A DNA stretch of 19,563 bases from positions 1 through 19,563 of the forward strand of contig JAAEQP010001179.1 of the NCBI GenBank assembly GCA_024231375.1, given 5' to 3'. This stretch comes from a bacterium (GTDB lineage: Bacteria; Hydrogenedentota; Hydrogenedentia; Hydrogenedentiales; SLHB01). Below are positions 1-6,779 of this stretch, in pieces. A program made the translations under genes and the position numbers. The notes beneath the pieces are model-generated. The model made no database searches and was not told the DNA's origin. It saw only the letters and a list, made by a program, of their open reading frames with translations. Every line of letters begins with the position of its first letter. The first letter of the stretch is position 1.

Positions 1-28
1 ATTGGGGGGGGGATGAGGCGCCGCGGGT

Positions 29-2668
29 CTACTTGGGCTGCCGGCGGGCAGGGTCGTCCTGAGGGGATCCGGCCTCTTCGAGGGCCTCGTGCAACGCATG
101 GGTCAACCCACTGAGGCTGACCGGCTTGGACACGACGAAACGGACGCCGCACTGGGTGGCCTCCTCGCTGAAGGCGGCATCGTTGAGACCGGTTGTCATG
201 ACGACAGGCAACCCAGGACGTGTGATCCGAATCTCGCGGATCAGGTCGAAGCCGGTCATGTTGGGCATGGTCCGGTCGGTTACGAGGGCGTCATAATCGT
301 CCGGGGCGTGCCGAAAGGCCGCAAGGGCCTCGCGGGGATCCAGATAGGCCTCGACCCGGTAGCCGGCGCGCTCCAGAAGGGTCCGGTTGATGTTCAGGAT
401 GGCCTGTTCGTCATCCACGATGAGCAGGCGTTCACCAGCCGCTGGCGGGACAGGCGCCACATCGGAACGCTTCTCTGACGCGGCGTCCTCGATGCAGGGG
501 AGGTAGATCTTGAACTCCGTGCCCTGGCCCGGTTCGCTGTAGACAAAGACGGCGCCGCCGTGGCTCTTCACGATACCGTGGACGGTGGCCAACCCCATGC
601 CAGTGCCCTTGCCCTCTTCCTTTGTGGTGTAGTAGGGTTCGAAGATACGCCGTCGCACCTCTTCACTCATGCCGTGCCCGGTGTCGGCCACGGCAAGACA
701 CGCGTAGTGCCCCGGTCGAAGCTCCAGGTTCCACTTCACGTCGTCTTTCGTCAATTCGACGGGACACAGGCCTACGCGGAGCGTGCCGCCGTGTTCCATG
801 GCATGGAACGCGTTCGTGCATAGATTCATCAAGACCTGGTGCATCTGGGTTGCGTCGGCAAGGATGGGCGGACACCCCTCGGTGACGGCTTGGTCTATGT
901 CGATGGTGGCAGGGAGCGACCCCCTCAGGAGCTTCAGCGCCTCCCCGACGACTGAGGCAAGACGCAAGGGCTTGCGTTCCTGCTCGGTGCGGCGGCTGAA
1001 CGTGAGAATCTGACCAACGAGATCCGACGCGCGGCATCCTGCGCGCAGCACCTCTCCCAGTCCGGCCTGGGCGACGGAATCCGCGGGAATGTCGGCCATG
1101 GCCAGTTCGGTGTATCCGATGATGGCGCTGAGGATGTTGTTGAAGTCGTGGGCGATCCCCCCGGCCAGTGTGCCGATGGCCTCCATCTTCTGGACCTGGC
1201 GCATCTGATTCTCGATCTTGGTCTGTTCGGTGATGTCCCGTTTGACGGACACGAAGCCGAGGGTGCGCCCCGCGCCGTCCACGATAGGCGAGATGGTGCA
1301 GTCCTCCTCCACAAGGCTGCCGTCTTTGCGGCGATTCGTGATGCGGCCTTCCCAGATCCGCCCGCCCTTGATGGCGCGCCACAACTGCTCGTAGTAAGCC
1401 GCGTCGTGGACCCCGCTCTTGAGGATGCGAGGCGTCTTCCCGATGGCCTCCTCGCGCGAGTATCCGGTAATGCGCTCGAAGGCCGGGTTCACATACTCGA
1501 TGCAGCCGTCGGGATCGGTGATGATGATGTCCTCGGCCGCGTGTTCGATGGCGGCGACGAGACGGGCGCGTTCTTCTTCCACGCGTTTGCGGTCGGTTAC
1601 ATCCCGCACAATGGCCTGGAGGTGGGGCCTGCCGTCGAGTTCGATGGCGTTGAGGCTGACTTCGGCGTCGAATTCCGTTCCATCCGGCAGACGGTGCTGC
1701 CACTCGAAGAACTGCGGTTCACCACACAGGGCCGCCTCGATGTGGCGCCGGCCCTTCTCGCCTGTATCCTCGCCGTCCGGCTGGACGGGCGGAGAAAACG
1801 CGTCGGGCGATTGACCGATGATTTCATCGCGTCGGCAGTGGAACATGGTCAGGGTCTTCTTGTTGCAGTCGACGAACACCGATCCGTCCATGATGAAAAT
1901 GGTGTCGTTTGCGGAGTCGAAGAGTTGGCGGTAGCGCTGCTCGCGTTCCAGAATCCTCGACCCCGCGGCATCGGATTCGGCGACTTCCCGGGACATGGAG
2001 AAGGCCATTAGCACGACGATCCCCATGAAGGCAAACTCGGACAGGTAGGGAGCGTGGTACAGGCCGGAGGCCACGGCGCTGTCACTGAGGGCGCCGGCGA
2101 AAAAGAGGCCCAGGCAAACGGTGAGAGCTCCCCCCATGGCCCGCTTGCCACGCAACAGGTAGCGCACCGACAGCCACAGTGCGTATACGAAAACGCACGA
2201 GGCGAGAAATGTATGGACCATGCTGAGGGGACCGGATGCCATTTCCTGGTAGGCCAGTTCGATGCCGAATGGGAGCGCCACGTGCTTAACGCTGGGGGTG
2301 TCGGTCCATGCCACGCCCCAGGGATCTGCCAGTTCGAGCACGGCCATCACGAGAAAGATGGCCGAGATGGCCTGCGCGATCCGGTACGATCGATGATCCG
2401 TGTGGAAGACGATGAACCAAGTGAAGGATGCGGTGAGGAGACAGACGCTCCCGAGTTGAAGCCGCTGCCACATCACGCCTTCGGCGGGCGAGGGAGCGAG
2501 ATAGAGACCCGAAGAGGCCAGATCGTAGGCGGCGACGGTAAGGCAGGACAGAGCAAAGGCGAGATCGGCCCGGCGCGCGGGACGGCGCCAGAAGACGAGC
2601 AGGTGGTAGCCGCCCAGGTAGAAGACGGCGCCCGCCATCGTTGCAGCCAGAATCGAAAGCGCGGTCAT
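29..2668 (-). CDS. Hybrid sensor histidine kinase (7TM sensor, 2 PAS, HisKA, HATPase, receiver)
   Basis: This is a membrane-bound two-component hybrid kinase of 879 residues. Residues 1-225 hold about seven hydrophobic segments, a membrane sensor of 7TM type. PAS 1 spans about 245-360 and PAS 2 about 370-485. The HisKA phosphoacceptor is His507 in GGIAHDFNN. The ATPase domain shows an N-box near Asn615-Asn619, DTGHGMS at 662-668 and GTGMGL at 688-693. A C-terminal receiver (about 747-865) has acidic Asp752/Asp753, phosphoacceptor Asp798, Thr825 and Lys848. The reading frame is open 38 codons further upstream. I prefer the ATG at 2668 because the hydrophobic sensor begins there and an extended -10 promoter lies between the two possible starts. 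It is divergent from the acyltransferase gene. There is no separate DNA-binding output domain, so it probably passes phosphate to a partner encoded elsewhere. The signal it senses is unknown. Confidence 0.93.
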   Translation of the reverse strand: MTALSILAATMAGAVFYLGGYHLLVFWRRPARRADLAFALSCLTVAAYDLASSGLYLAPSPAEGVMWQRLQLGSVCLLTASFTWFIVFHTDHRSYRIAQAISAIFLVMAVLELADPWGVAWTDTPSVKHVALPFGIELAYQEMASGPLSMVHTFLASCVFVYALWLSVRYLLRGKRAMGGALTVCLGLFFAGALSDSAVASGLYHAPYLSEFAFMGIVVLMAFSMSREVAESDAAGSRILEREQRYRQLFDSANDTIFIMDGSVFVDCNKKTLTMFHCRRDEIIGQSPDAFSPPVQPDGEDTGEKGRRHIEAALCGEPQFFEWQHRLPDGTEFDAEVSLNAIELDGRPHLQAIVRDVTDRKRVEEERARLVAAIEHAAEDIIITDPDGCIEYVNPAFERITGYSREEAIGKTPRILKSGVHDAAYYEQLWRAIKGGRIWEGRITNRRKDGSLVEEDCTISPIVDGAGRTLGFVSVKRDITEQTKIENQMRQVQKMEAIGTLAGGIAHDFNNILSAIIGYTELAMADIPADSVAQAGLGEVLRAGCRASDLVGQILTFSRRTEQERKPLRLASVVGEALKLLRGSLPATIDIDQAVTEGCPPILADATQMHQVLMNLCTNAFHAMEHGGTLRVGLCPVELTKDDVKWNLELRPGHYACLAVADTGHGMSEEVRRRIFEPYYTTKEEGKGTGMGLATVHGIVKSHGGAVFVYSEPGQGTEFKIYLPCIEDAASEKRSDVAPVPPAAGERLLIVDDEQAILNINRTLLERAGYRVEAYLDPREALAAFRHAPDDYDALVTDRTMPNMTGFDLIREIRITRPGLPVVMTTGLNDAAFSEEATQCGVRFVVSKPVSLSGLTHALHEALEEAGSPQDDPARRQPK

Positions 2669-2683
2669 TGTCCCCGATCCGTT

Positions 2684-2703
2684 CGTCGGCCGCGGGGCCG
2701 ACG
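2684..2703 (-). promoter_or_regulatory. Perfect 8-bp inverted repeat in the kinase mRNA leader
   Basis: Arms 2684-2691 and 2696-2703 are perfectly complementary around a 4-base loop. The hairpin would lie in the 5' leader of the sensor kinase mRNA, 15 bases upstream of the ATG at 2668. It could be an operator or an RNA structure affecting translation. Only the symmetry is seen directly. Confidence 0.45.
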
Positions 2704-2750
2704 GTACAACCAAGCAGCACGCTACGACACGATTCTCCCTCCCGGAAATC

Positions 2751-2759
2751 ACTATACCA
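2751..2759 (-). promoter_or_regulatory. Extended -10 promoter for the sensor kinase
   Basis: On the minus strand the sequence reads TGGTATAGT, an extended -10 element (TGn plus TATAGT, 5 of 6 to consensus). No good -35 is seen at 17 bp (TGCCGG), which extended -10 promoters can tolerate. Transcription would start near 2744, giving a leader of about 75 nt to the ATG at 2668 and arguing against the longer frame that opens at 2782. Confidence 0.4.
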
Positions 2760-2829
2760 GAATGTCGGGGCTCCCGGCACACCTCCGTGAGAGATGAACC
2801 CGAGACCCCGCAAGTCCCCCGACGCCATG

Positions 2830-2859
2830 TTGTCTAACGGCTGCCTTCGCAGGTATGCT
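2830..2859 (+). promoter_or_regulatory. Candidate sigma70 promoter for the acyltransferase gene
   Basis: TTGTCT (2830-2835), an 18-bp spacer and TATGCT (2854-2859) match the -35 and -10 consensus at 4 of 6 positions each. The start would be near 2866, about 47 nt upstream of the GTG at 2913. It is the best match in the divergent region for the plus strand, but moderate only. Confidence 0.35.
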
Positions 2860-2912
2860 GTGCGGCCATCGACCCCGCATGAGGCGAGGTCCAACGAGGA
2901 GACGAGAGAGCC

Positions 2913-3503
2913 GTGCATCGTACCGCCATTGACACCCCCGTCCTGAATCACGTGTTGCCGTTCCTGGGACGGCTGTTCCTGGTCCTGTTCCGTTGGCGAC
3001 CCGAAGGGCAGCTCCCGGATGCGCCGAAATGCGTGCTCATCGCGGCGCCCCACACAAGCAACTGGGATTTCATGTTCACGTTGGCCATCGCGTTTGTCTT
3101 CCGAGCCAAGGTGTTCTGGCTGGGCAAGGACGCGCTGTTCCGTTGGCCCTTTGGCGGGCTCATGCGTTGGCTGGGCGGCATCTCGGTGGACCGGGGCCGG
3201 GGCCACAATGTGGCCAGGCAGGTGATGCGTGCCTTCGAGGAGAACGAGGAACTGTGCATCCTCATCCCGCCCGAGGGCACGCGCAGCAAGGTGTCGGTAT
3301 GGAAGAAGGGCTTCTACCACATCGCCAAGGGCGCGGACGTCCCTATCGGTCTGGGGTTCCTCGACTACAAACGCCGCAGGGGCGGGTTCGGACCCGTGGT
3401 CGTGCCATCCGACGACATTGAGGCCGATATGCGCCAGATCCGCGAGTTCTACAGCGGTGTCACGGGCAGGCACCCGGCGAAGACGGGCGAGATCACGCTG
3501 TAG
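2913..3503 (+). CDS. PlsC-like lysophospholipid acyltransferase family protein
   Basis: This is a 196-residue acyltransferase of the PlsC/LPLAT superfamily, whose members move acyl chains to lysophosphatidate or related lipids at the inner membrane. The catalytic motif is seen as His47-x4-Asp52 in PHTSNWD, and the substrate phosphate-binding motif as PEGTRS at 120-125. A hydrophobic stretch at about 14-27 may attach it to the membrane. It is shorter than classical PlsC (about 240 residues) and closer to the compact acyltransferases often annotated as glycerol acyltransferase. The start is GTG, preceded by GGAG/GAGAG-rich sequence at 2898-2909. It stands alone, followed by 156 bp with a repeat cluster. 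The lipid substrate cannot be told from sequence, so I give no gene symbol. Confidence 0.85.
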   Translation: MHRTAIDTPVLNHVLPFLGRLFLVLFRWRPEGQLPDAPKCVLIAAPHTSNWDFMFTLAIAFVFRAKVFWLGKDALFRWPFGGLMRWLGGISVDRGRGHNVARQVMRAFEENEELCILIPPEGTRSKVSVWKKGFYHIAKGADVPIGLGFLDYKRRRGGFGPVVVPSDDIEADMRQIREFYSGVTGRHPAKTGEITL

Positions 3504-3528
3504 GCGAAGCGGCATCGTTCCGGTCCGT

Positions 3529-3564
3529 CGGACTGATCGGTCAGATCGGACCGATCCGTCGGAT
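3529..3564. repeat. Degenerate 9-bp tandem repeat, palindrome-rich
   Basis: Four consecutive 9-bp units read CGGACTGAT, CGGTCAGAT, CGGACCGAT and CCGTCGGAT, preceded by a partial unit at 3521-3528. The array contains small perfect palindromes: GTCCG-T-CGGAC at 3523-3533 and GATCGG-A-CCGATC at 3544-3556. The 9-mer TCCGTCGGA also appears at both ends. It lies just downstream of the acyltransferase stop. It has no T-tract, so it is not a standard terminator. Confidence 0.6.
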
Positions 3565-3594
3565 AGGCATGGTCTACCCCCAGGCTCGTCCCAC

Positions 3595-3623
3595 TTGCCT
3601 CCACCGCGGCCATTGGGTAACGT
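3595..3623 (+). promoter_or_regulatory. Weak candidate promoter for the SIS-domain gene
   Basis: TTGCCT (3595-3600), a 17-bp spacer and TAACGT (3618-3623) match the consensus at 4 and 3 of 6 positions. This is the only reasonably spaced pair seen upstream of the GTG at 3660. It is a weak call made from spacing and position. Confidence 0.2.
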
Positions 3624-3659
3624 GAAGCGTCGGTATCACACGAAACCAAGGAGTCTATC

Positions 3660-4391
3660 GTGGGAACAGAATTCTTCGATGTTGCGCAGAACATCCTGAC
3701 CAAGGTCCGCGAGACGCAGGCGGACGCCATCGCCAAGGCCACCGAGTTGGTGGCGTCGAGTCTGATGAACGGAGGCGTGTTTCACGTGTTCGGCACGGGC
3801 CACTCACACTTCATCGGCGAGGAGTTGTACTACCGCGCAGGCGGACTCGTGCCGGTCAACGCCATCCTGTTCCCGGCATTGATGCAGCACGAGGGTCCGG
3901 CCACCAGCACCAAACTCGAACGCATGCAGGGATTGGCACGCGTGGTGCTCGACAAGGAAGACGTCGAGGCTGGCGACACACTCCTGATCGTGTCGAACAG
4001 CGGCAAGAACGCCGTTCCTGTCGAGATGGCCCTCTGCGCCCAGGAGAAGGGGCTGCACACCATCGCGCTGACTTCGCTGAATCAGTCGAAAGCGGCGAAG
4101 CTCGGTACAGGTCAGACCCAGAAGCTGTACGACGTGTGCGATGTGGTCATCGACAACTGCGGGAACGCGGGCGATGCGGCGCTGGACATCCCCGGCACGG
4201 AATTGACGACATCGGCCACGTCGAGCTTGGCCGGTATCGCCGTCGTGGAACAGATCGTGTTCGGCGTCTGCTGCGCCTTTGCCGAAGCGGGCAAGGAACC
4301 CCCCATCTTCAAAACGGCCAACCTGCCCGGAGGCGACGAATGGAACGCGCGGGTCATCGAACAATACGGGGGCCGGGTCTACCTGAAGTAG
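3660..4391 (+). CDS. SIS-domain phosphosugar-binding protein (UPF0309-like)
   Basis: This 243-residue protein carries a single SIS (sugar isomerase) domain, which binds phosphosugars in isomerases and in regulators. It shows the first glycine-rich segment FGTGHSH at 44-50 and the phosphate-binding SNSG at 112-115, followed by TTSATSSL at 183-190. There is no glutaminase domain, so it is not GlmS, and no HTH, so it is not an RpiR-type regulator. The overall pattern resembles the UPF0309/sugar-isomerase-domain family, whose substrate is not settled. The start is GTG with a good AAGGAG site at 3648-3653, six bases upstream. queG follows 7 bp downstream, so the two are probably co-transcribed, though no functional link is evident. 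Confidence 0.85.
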   Translation: MGTEFFDVAQNILTKVRETQADAIAKATELVASSLMNGGVFHVFGTGHSHFIGEELYYRAGGLVPVNAILFPALMQHEGPATSTKLERMQGLARVVLDKEDVEAGDTLLIVSNSGKNAVPVEMALCAQEKGLHTIALTSLNQSKAAKLGTGQTQKLYDVCDVVIDNCGNAGDAALDIPGTELTTSATSSLAGIAVVEQIVFGVCCAFAEAGKEPPIFKTANLPGGDEWNARVIEQYGGRVYLK

Positions 4392-4398
4392 CTGGCGC

Positions 4399-5367
4399 GT
4401 GGGCCCCGTGAGCACACCCACCGAAAACGCCGCCGCGGTCAAGCGTGCCGCACGCGAATGCGGGTTCGACGCGTGCGCCATCGCCCGAGCCGACGACGTC
4501 GATCCGGAGGACCGGCTGGGCGCTTGGCTTGATGCCGGATACCACGCGGACATGGCCTGGATACGCGATACGCACGATGTCCGGCAGGATGTACAGGCAT
4601 GGTTGCCGGGCGCGCGGTCGGTGGTCGTGCTGGCCGCGGATTACTACGCCCCACGCCCGGACGTTCCCGCTAACTCGGGCCGGGTGTCCCGCTACGCGTG
4701 GGGCCGCGATTACCACAACGCTCTACGAAAACCCGTGCGCCGGGTCGCGCGATTCATAGAAGACCTCAAACCGGTAGCCAAATCCAAATGTTCCGTAGAC
4801 AGCGGGCCGGTGCTGGAGAAGTTCTGGGCGGCGCGCGCCGGGCTGGGATGGATTGGGAAGAACAGCTTGGTCTTGCGCACCGACATGGGGTCCTGGTTCT
4901 TCCTGGCCGTTGTTGCGACGACCGTCGAGTTGGCGCCGGACGCGCCGGTGGCGGACGGATGCGGGGGATGCCGTCGGTGCCTTGACGCCTGCCCAACCGG
5001 CGCTATCGTGGCGCCGGGGACGGTCAACGCAGCCCGCTGCATTTCCTACCAGACCGTCGAGAACCGGGGGGCCGTCCCGGACGAGGTGCGGCACGGGATG
5101 GATCGGTGGGTGTTCGGGTGTGACGTGTGCCAGGATGTGTGCCCGTGGAACGGGGACCGGCCTGCTACGATCCGCACGGACTTCCATCCACGCCCCAGCC
5201 AAGCGAATCCGGACCTGGAGGCACTGATGGCGTTGGACGAGGAGACGTTCCGCGCACGATTCTCAGGTACGCCGTTGATGCGGCGCAAGGTGGAGGGAAT
5301 CCACCGGTCCGCGGCGATGGCGGAAGAGAATGCACGGAATGGACCTTCCCGCATACCGGATCGGTAG
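4399..5367 (+). CDS. queG: Epoxyqueuosine reductase QueG (short form)
   Basis: QueG reduces epoxyqueuosine to queuosine in the wobble position of tRNAs with GUN anticodons, using cobalamin and two [4Fe-4S] clusters. The protein has 322 residues. Seen in it: GRDYH at 102-106, the catalytic-type Asp134 in VDSGPVLEK, the segment AGLGWIGKNS at 147-156, and cluster cysteines 188, 191, 194 and 198 (C-x2-C-x2-C-x3-CP) plus 214, 241, 244 and 248. It ends just after the TPLMRRK segment, so it lacks the C-terminal HEAT-like extension of the 380-residue E. coli and Bacillus enzymes; short forms of this kind are common. The GTG at 4399 is used here, but a second in-frame GTG at 4408 is equally possible, and neither has a clear ribosome-binding site. 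The gene is convergent with the RHH gene, 11 bp away. Confidence 0.93.
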   Translation: MGPVSTPTENAAAVKRAARECGFDACAIARADDVDPEDRLGAWLDAGYHADMAWIRDTHDVRQDVQAWLPGARSVVVLAADYYAPRPDVPANSGRVSRYAWGRDYHNALRKPVRRVARFIEDLKPVAKSKCSVDSGPVLEKFWAARAGLGWIGKNSLVLRTDMGSWFFLAVVATTVELAPDAPVADGCGGCRRCLDACPTGAIVAPGTVNAARCISYQTVENRGAVPDEVRHGMDRWVFGCDVCQDVCPWNGDRPATIRTDFHPRPSQANPDLEALMALDEETFRARFSGTPLMRRKVEGIHRSAAMAEENARNGPSRIPDR

Positions 5368-5378
5368 AGGGCCGGGCA

Positions 5379-5885
5379 CTATTCGTCTTCGGCTGCCTCG
5401 TCCGACTGCTCTTCCCACAACCGGGGCCCGCGCGCGAGGGCCGTGGTCAGGATGTCGGTGATGAGTTGGTTCTGGCTCAGGCCTTCGGCTCTGGCCGCGA
5501 GACGAATCGCTTCGAACAGGTCGGCGGGCACTTTGACAGACATCTTCCTGGTCTCGTATAGGGGTGCGTCCTTGCGTCCTGAGAGATCGGGTCCCGGCGA
5601 GGGTTCGGCGATGAAGAGCTCGGGCTGGCTGGGCGGCTCGTGATCGAGCTGGTCGAGTTCGTCTTGCGGGAAGCAGGTCTGGAGGACTTCGAGATTCGAC
5701 TTGCCTTCGTTGACCAAGGCTTGCACGGCGCCCCTCCCCCCCATGCTGCGTAAATGGCGAGCGATGCCGGCGCTCGTCATGCGATACCCACTACTGCGCA
5801 CGAACTCGACGGCGGCGTCGCCTTCCAGGCCGCGTCGAACCGCCTCGATAATGCGTTCCTGCTTTGCCCGCGCTTGCTTGGTCAT
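5379..5885 (-). CDS. Uncharacterised two-part protein with C-terminal ribbon-helix-helix domain
   Basis: This 168-residue protein is not recognised as a named family. The C-terminal part (about 112-152, starting RKMSVKVPADLFEAIR and including GLSQNQLITDIL) looks like a ribbon-helix-helix DNA-binding domain of MetJ/Arc/CopG type: one strand, then two helices. The N-terminal 70 residues are basic and helical, with an MTSAGIARHLRSMGGRG segment that resembles a small DNA-binding or oligomerisation domain. The two parts are joined by an acidic, proline-rich linker at about 73-108, and the tail is acidic. I chose the ATG at 5885, 27 nt downstream of a well-spaced promoter; the frame extends further upstream only through the promoter region. 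The gene is divergent from hpf across 271 bp that hold operator-like repeats. It probably acts as a regulator, possibly of itself and hpf. Confidence 0.75.
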   Translation of the reverse strand: MTKQARAKQERIIEAVRRGLEGDAAVEFVRSSGYRMTSAGIARHLRSMGGRGAVQALVNEGKSNLEVLQTCFPQDELDQLDHEPPSQPELFIAEPSPGPDLSGRKDAPLYETRKMSVKVPADLFEAIRLAARAEGLSQNQLITDILTTALARGPRLWEEQSDEAAEDE

Positions 5886-5918
5886 GATCAATCCCAACCA
5901 ATGGGGTTTGCTGAGAGG

Positions 5919-5947
5919 AGTATAGTTAAATGTTGACAAAAATGCAA
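5919..5947 (-). promoter_or_regulatory. Promoter of the RHH protein gene
   Basis: On the minus strand, TTGCAT (5942-5947) and TATACT (5919-5924) are separated by exactly 17 bp. The -10 matches consensus at 5 of 6 positions and the -35 at 3 of 6. Transcription would begin near 5912, leaving a leader of about 27 nt to the ATG at 5885. The AT-rich patch stands out from its GC-rich surroundings. Confidence 0.55.
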
Positions 5948-6038
5948 TAGGTGTCATCCGCATAGATTGAGCGTCGCGCGTGTTAGTAAGAGTATGGGCG
6001 GATTGGTGCCGATAGTCGGGGCTTGGGGAGGTTCGGTG

Positions 6039-6079
6039 CGGGCGCGCCCGATTCATATCCGGGCGAGCCCGATTCACAT
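6039..6079. repeat. Two 20-bp palindrome-containing direct repeats, 21-bp period (operator-like)
   Basis: Copies at 6039-6058 and 6060-6079 match at 18 of 20 positions. Each is CGGGCNNGCCCG followed by ATTCAYAT. The first copy contains a perfect 12-bp palindrome (6039-6050). The 21-bp period is two helical turns, so both copies face the same side of the DNA. The second copy overlaps the first T of the hpf -35 box at 6079. This layout is typical of a cooperative regulator site, and the neighbouring RHH protein is the obvious candidate. That link is inference. Confidence 0.7.
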
Positions 6080-6108
6080 TGACATGGCGTTCGAGCCGAT
6101 GGTATGAT
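6079..6108 (+). promoter_or_regulatory. Strong sigma70 promoter of hpf
   Basis: There is a perfect -35 TTGACA (6079-6084), an 18-bp spacer and a -10 TATGAT (6103-6108, 5 of 6), preceded by TG at 6100-6101 to give an extended -10. Transcription would start near 6115, about 42 nt upstream of the hpf ATG. It is one of the two best promoter matches in the window. Confidence 0.75.
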
Positions 6109-6140
6109 CCGACAGTGGTTCATCAGACTTGGTAAGTTTC

Positions 6141-6146
6141 GGAGGT
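6141..6146 (+). promoter_or_regulatory. Ribosome-binding site that sets the hpf start
   Basis: GGAGGT lies 10 bases upstream of the ATG at 6157. An in-frame GTG at 6145 overlaps this site and so cannot be the start. Confidence 0.75.
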
Positions 6147-6156
6147 GCAACGAATT

Positions 6157-6720
6157 ATGCGCGTTACCATTACCGGCCGACACATGGAAGTCACTGACGC
6201 TCTGAAGACCCACATCGAAGGCCGCCTTGAGAAGGTGCGAACGCACTTTGACAAGGTGATCGACGCGGATGTGGTGATGGAGGTCCAGAAACACCGGCAT
6301 ATCGCCGAGATCACGATTCATGCAAACGGCGTACGCATCCACGGCAAAGACTGGTGCAAGGACATGTACGCCTCCGTCGACAAAGTCGTCGAGAAGCTCG
6401 ACAAACAGGTGAAGAAGTTCAAGGATCGGATCAACAAGTCCCAGTCGCGGCGGGGCAAGGGATCGCTGGAGTATCATCACAACATCATCGAAATGCCGCT
6501 GTCGGAAGAAGAGGCGATGCACGAGGAGCAGGAGTCGCGGCACCGCGTGGTGCTTCGCGAGAAGCTTCCGATGAAGCCGATGAATGTGGATGAAGCGACG
6601 CTGCAGTTGGAACTGACCGAGGAACCGTTCTTGGTGTTCTCCAACGGAGACACGCAGCAGGTGAATGTGCTCTATGCCCGGGATGATGGCACGTTCGGGC
6701 TGATTGAACCGCAGTACTAG
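6157..6720 (+). CDS. hpf: Ribosome hibernation promoting factor, long form
   Basis: Long HPF binds the 30S decoding region and joins two 70S ribosomes into inactive 100S dimers during slow growth. The 187-residue protein has the N-terminal ribosome-binding domain (about 1-95, opening MRVTITGRHMEV with a basic second helix KVVEKLDKQVKKFKDR) and a C-terminal dimerisation domain (about 130-187, with PMNVDEATLQLEL, EEPFLVFSN and VNVLYARDDGTFGLIEP). A charged linker joins them. The length fits the long form rather than the roughly 95-residue E. coli HPF. The start is fixed by GGAGGT at 6141-6146. It is the first gene of a likely hpf-hprK-rapZ operon, recalling the rpoN-hpf-PTS neighbourhood of proteobacteria. 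It has a strong promoter with operator-like repeats directly upstream, so its expression is probably regulated. Confidence 0.95.
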   Translation: MRVTITGRHMEVTDALKTHIEGRLEKVRTHFDKVIDADVVMEVQKHRHIAEITIHANGVRIHGKDWCKDMYASVDKVVEKLDKQVKKFKDRINKSQSRRGKGSLEYHHNIIEMPLSEEEAMHEEQESRHRVVLREKLPMKPMNVDEATLQLELTEEPFLVFSNGDTQQVNVLYARDDGTFGLIEPQY

Positions 6721-6728
6721 ACGCATGT

Positions 6729-6744
6729 CCGGGGGAGCGCCCGG
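6729..6744 (+). other. Small GC hairpin between hpf and hprK
   Basis: CCGGG (6729-6733) can pair with CCCGG (6740-6744) around a 6-base loop, 9 bases after the hpf stop. There is no T-run. It could dampen read-through or protect the upstream mRNA. The remaining bases up to 6779 hold only the hprK ribosome site GGAGG at 6769-6773. Confidence 0.3.
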
Positions 6745-6779
6745 GGGTCCGGGGATAGTGCGCCCAATGGAGGGGGTGG

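Noticed and set aside
1..28. G-rich run at the window start as a regulatory element
   Set aside because: It is only nine G residues at the edge, beyond the kinase stop, with too little sequence to interpret.
1148..2011. Plus-strand open frame of 287 codons inside the sensor kinase
   Set aside because: It is the reverse frame of the PAS and HisKA region, with no domain or ribosome site of its own.
2286..3515. Minus-strand open frame of 409 codons opposite the acyltransferase and the kinase leader
   Set aside because: It runs antisense to the acyltransferase motifs and then overlaps the sensor kinase start in another frame. It is a composition artefact.
5379..5885. RHH protein as antitoxin of a toxin-antitoxin pair
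   Set aside because: No small toxin gene is found on either side: queG is convergent and hpf divergent. The protein is also longer than usual RHH antitoxins.
6089..6097. GTTCGAGCC resembling a tRNA T-loop
   Set aside because: The flanking bases do not form a T-stem and there is no acceptor or anticodon arm; the stretch is the spacer of the hpf promoter.
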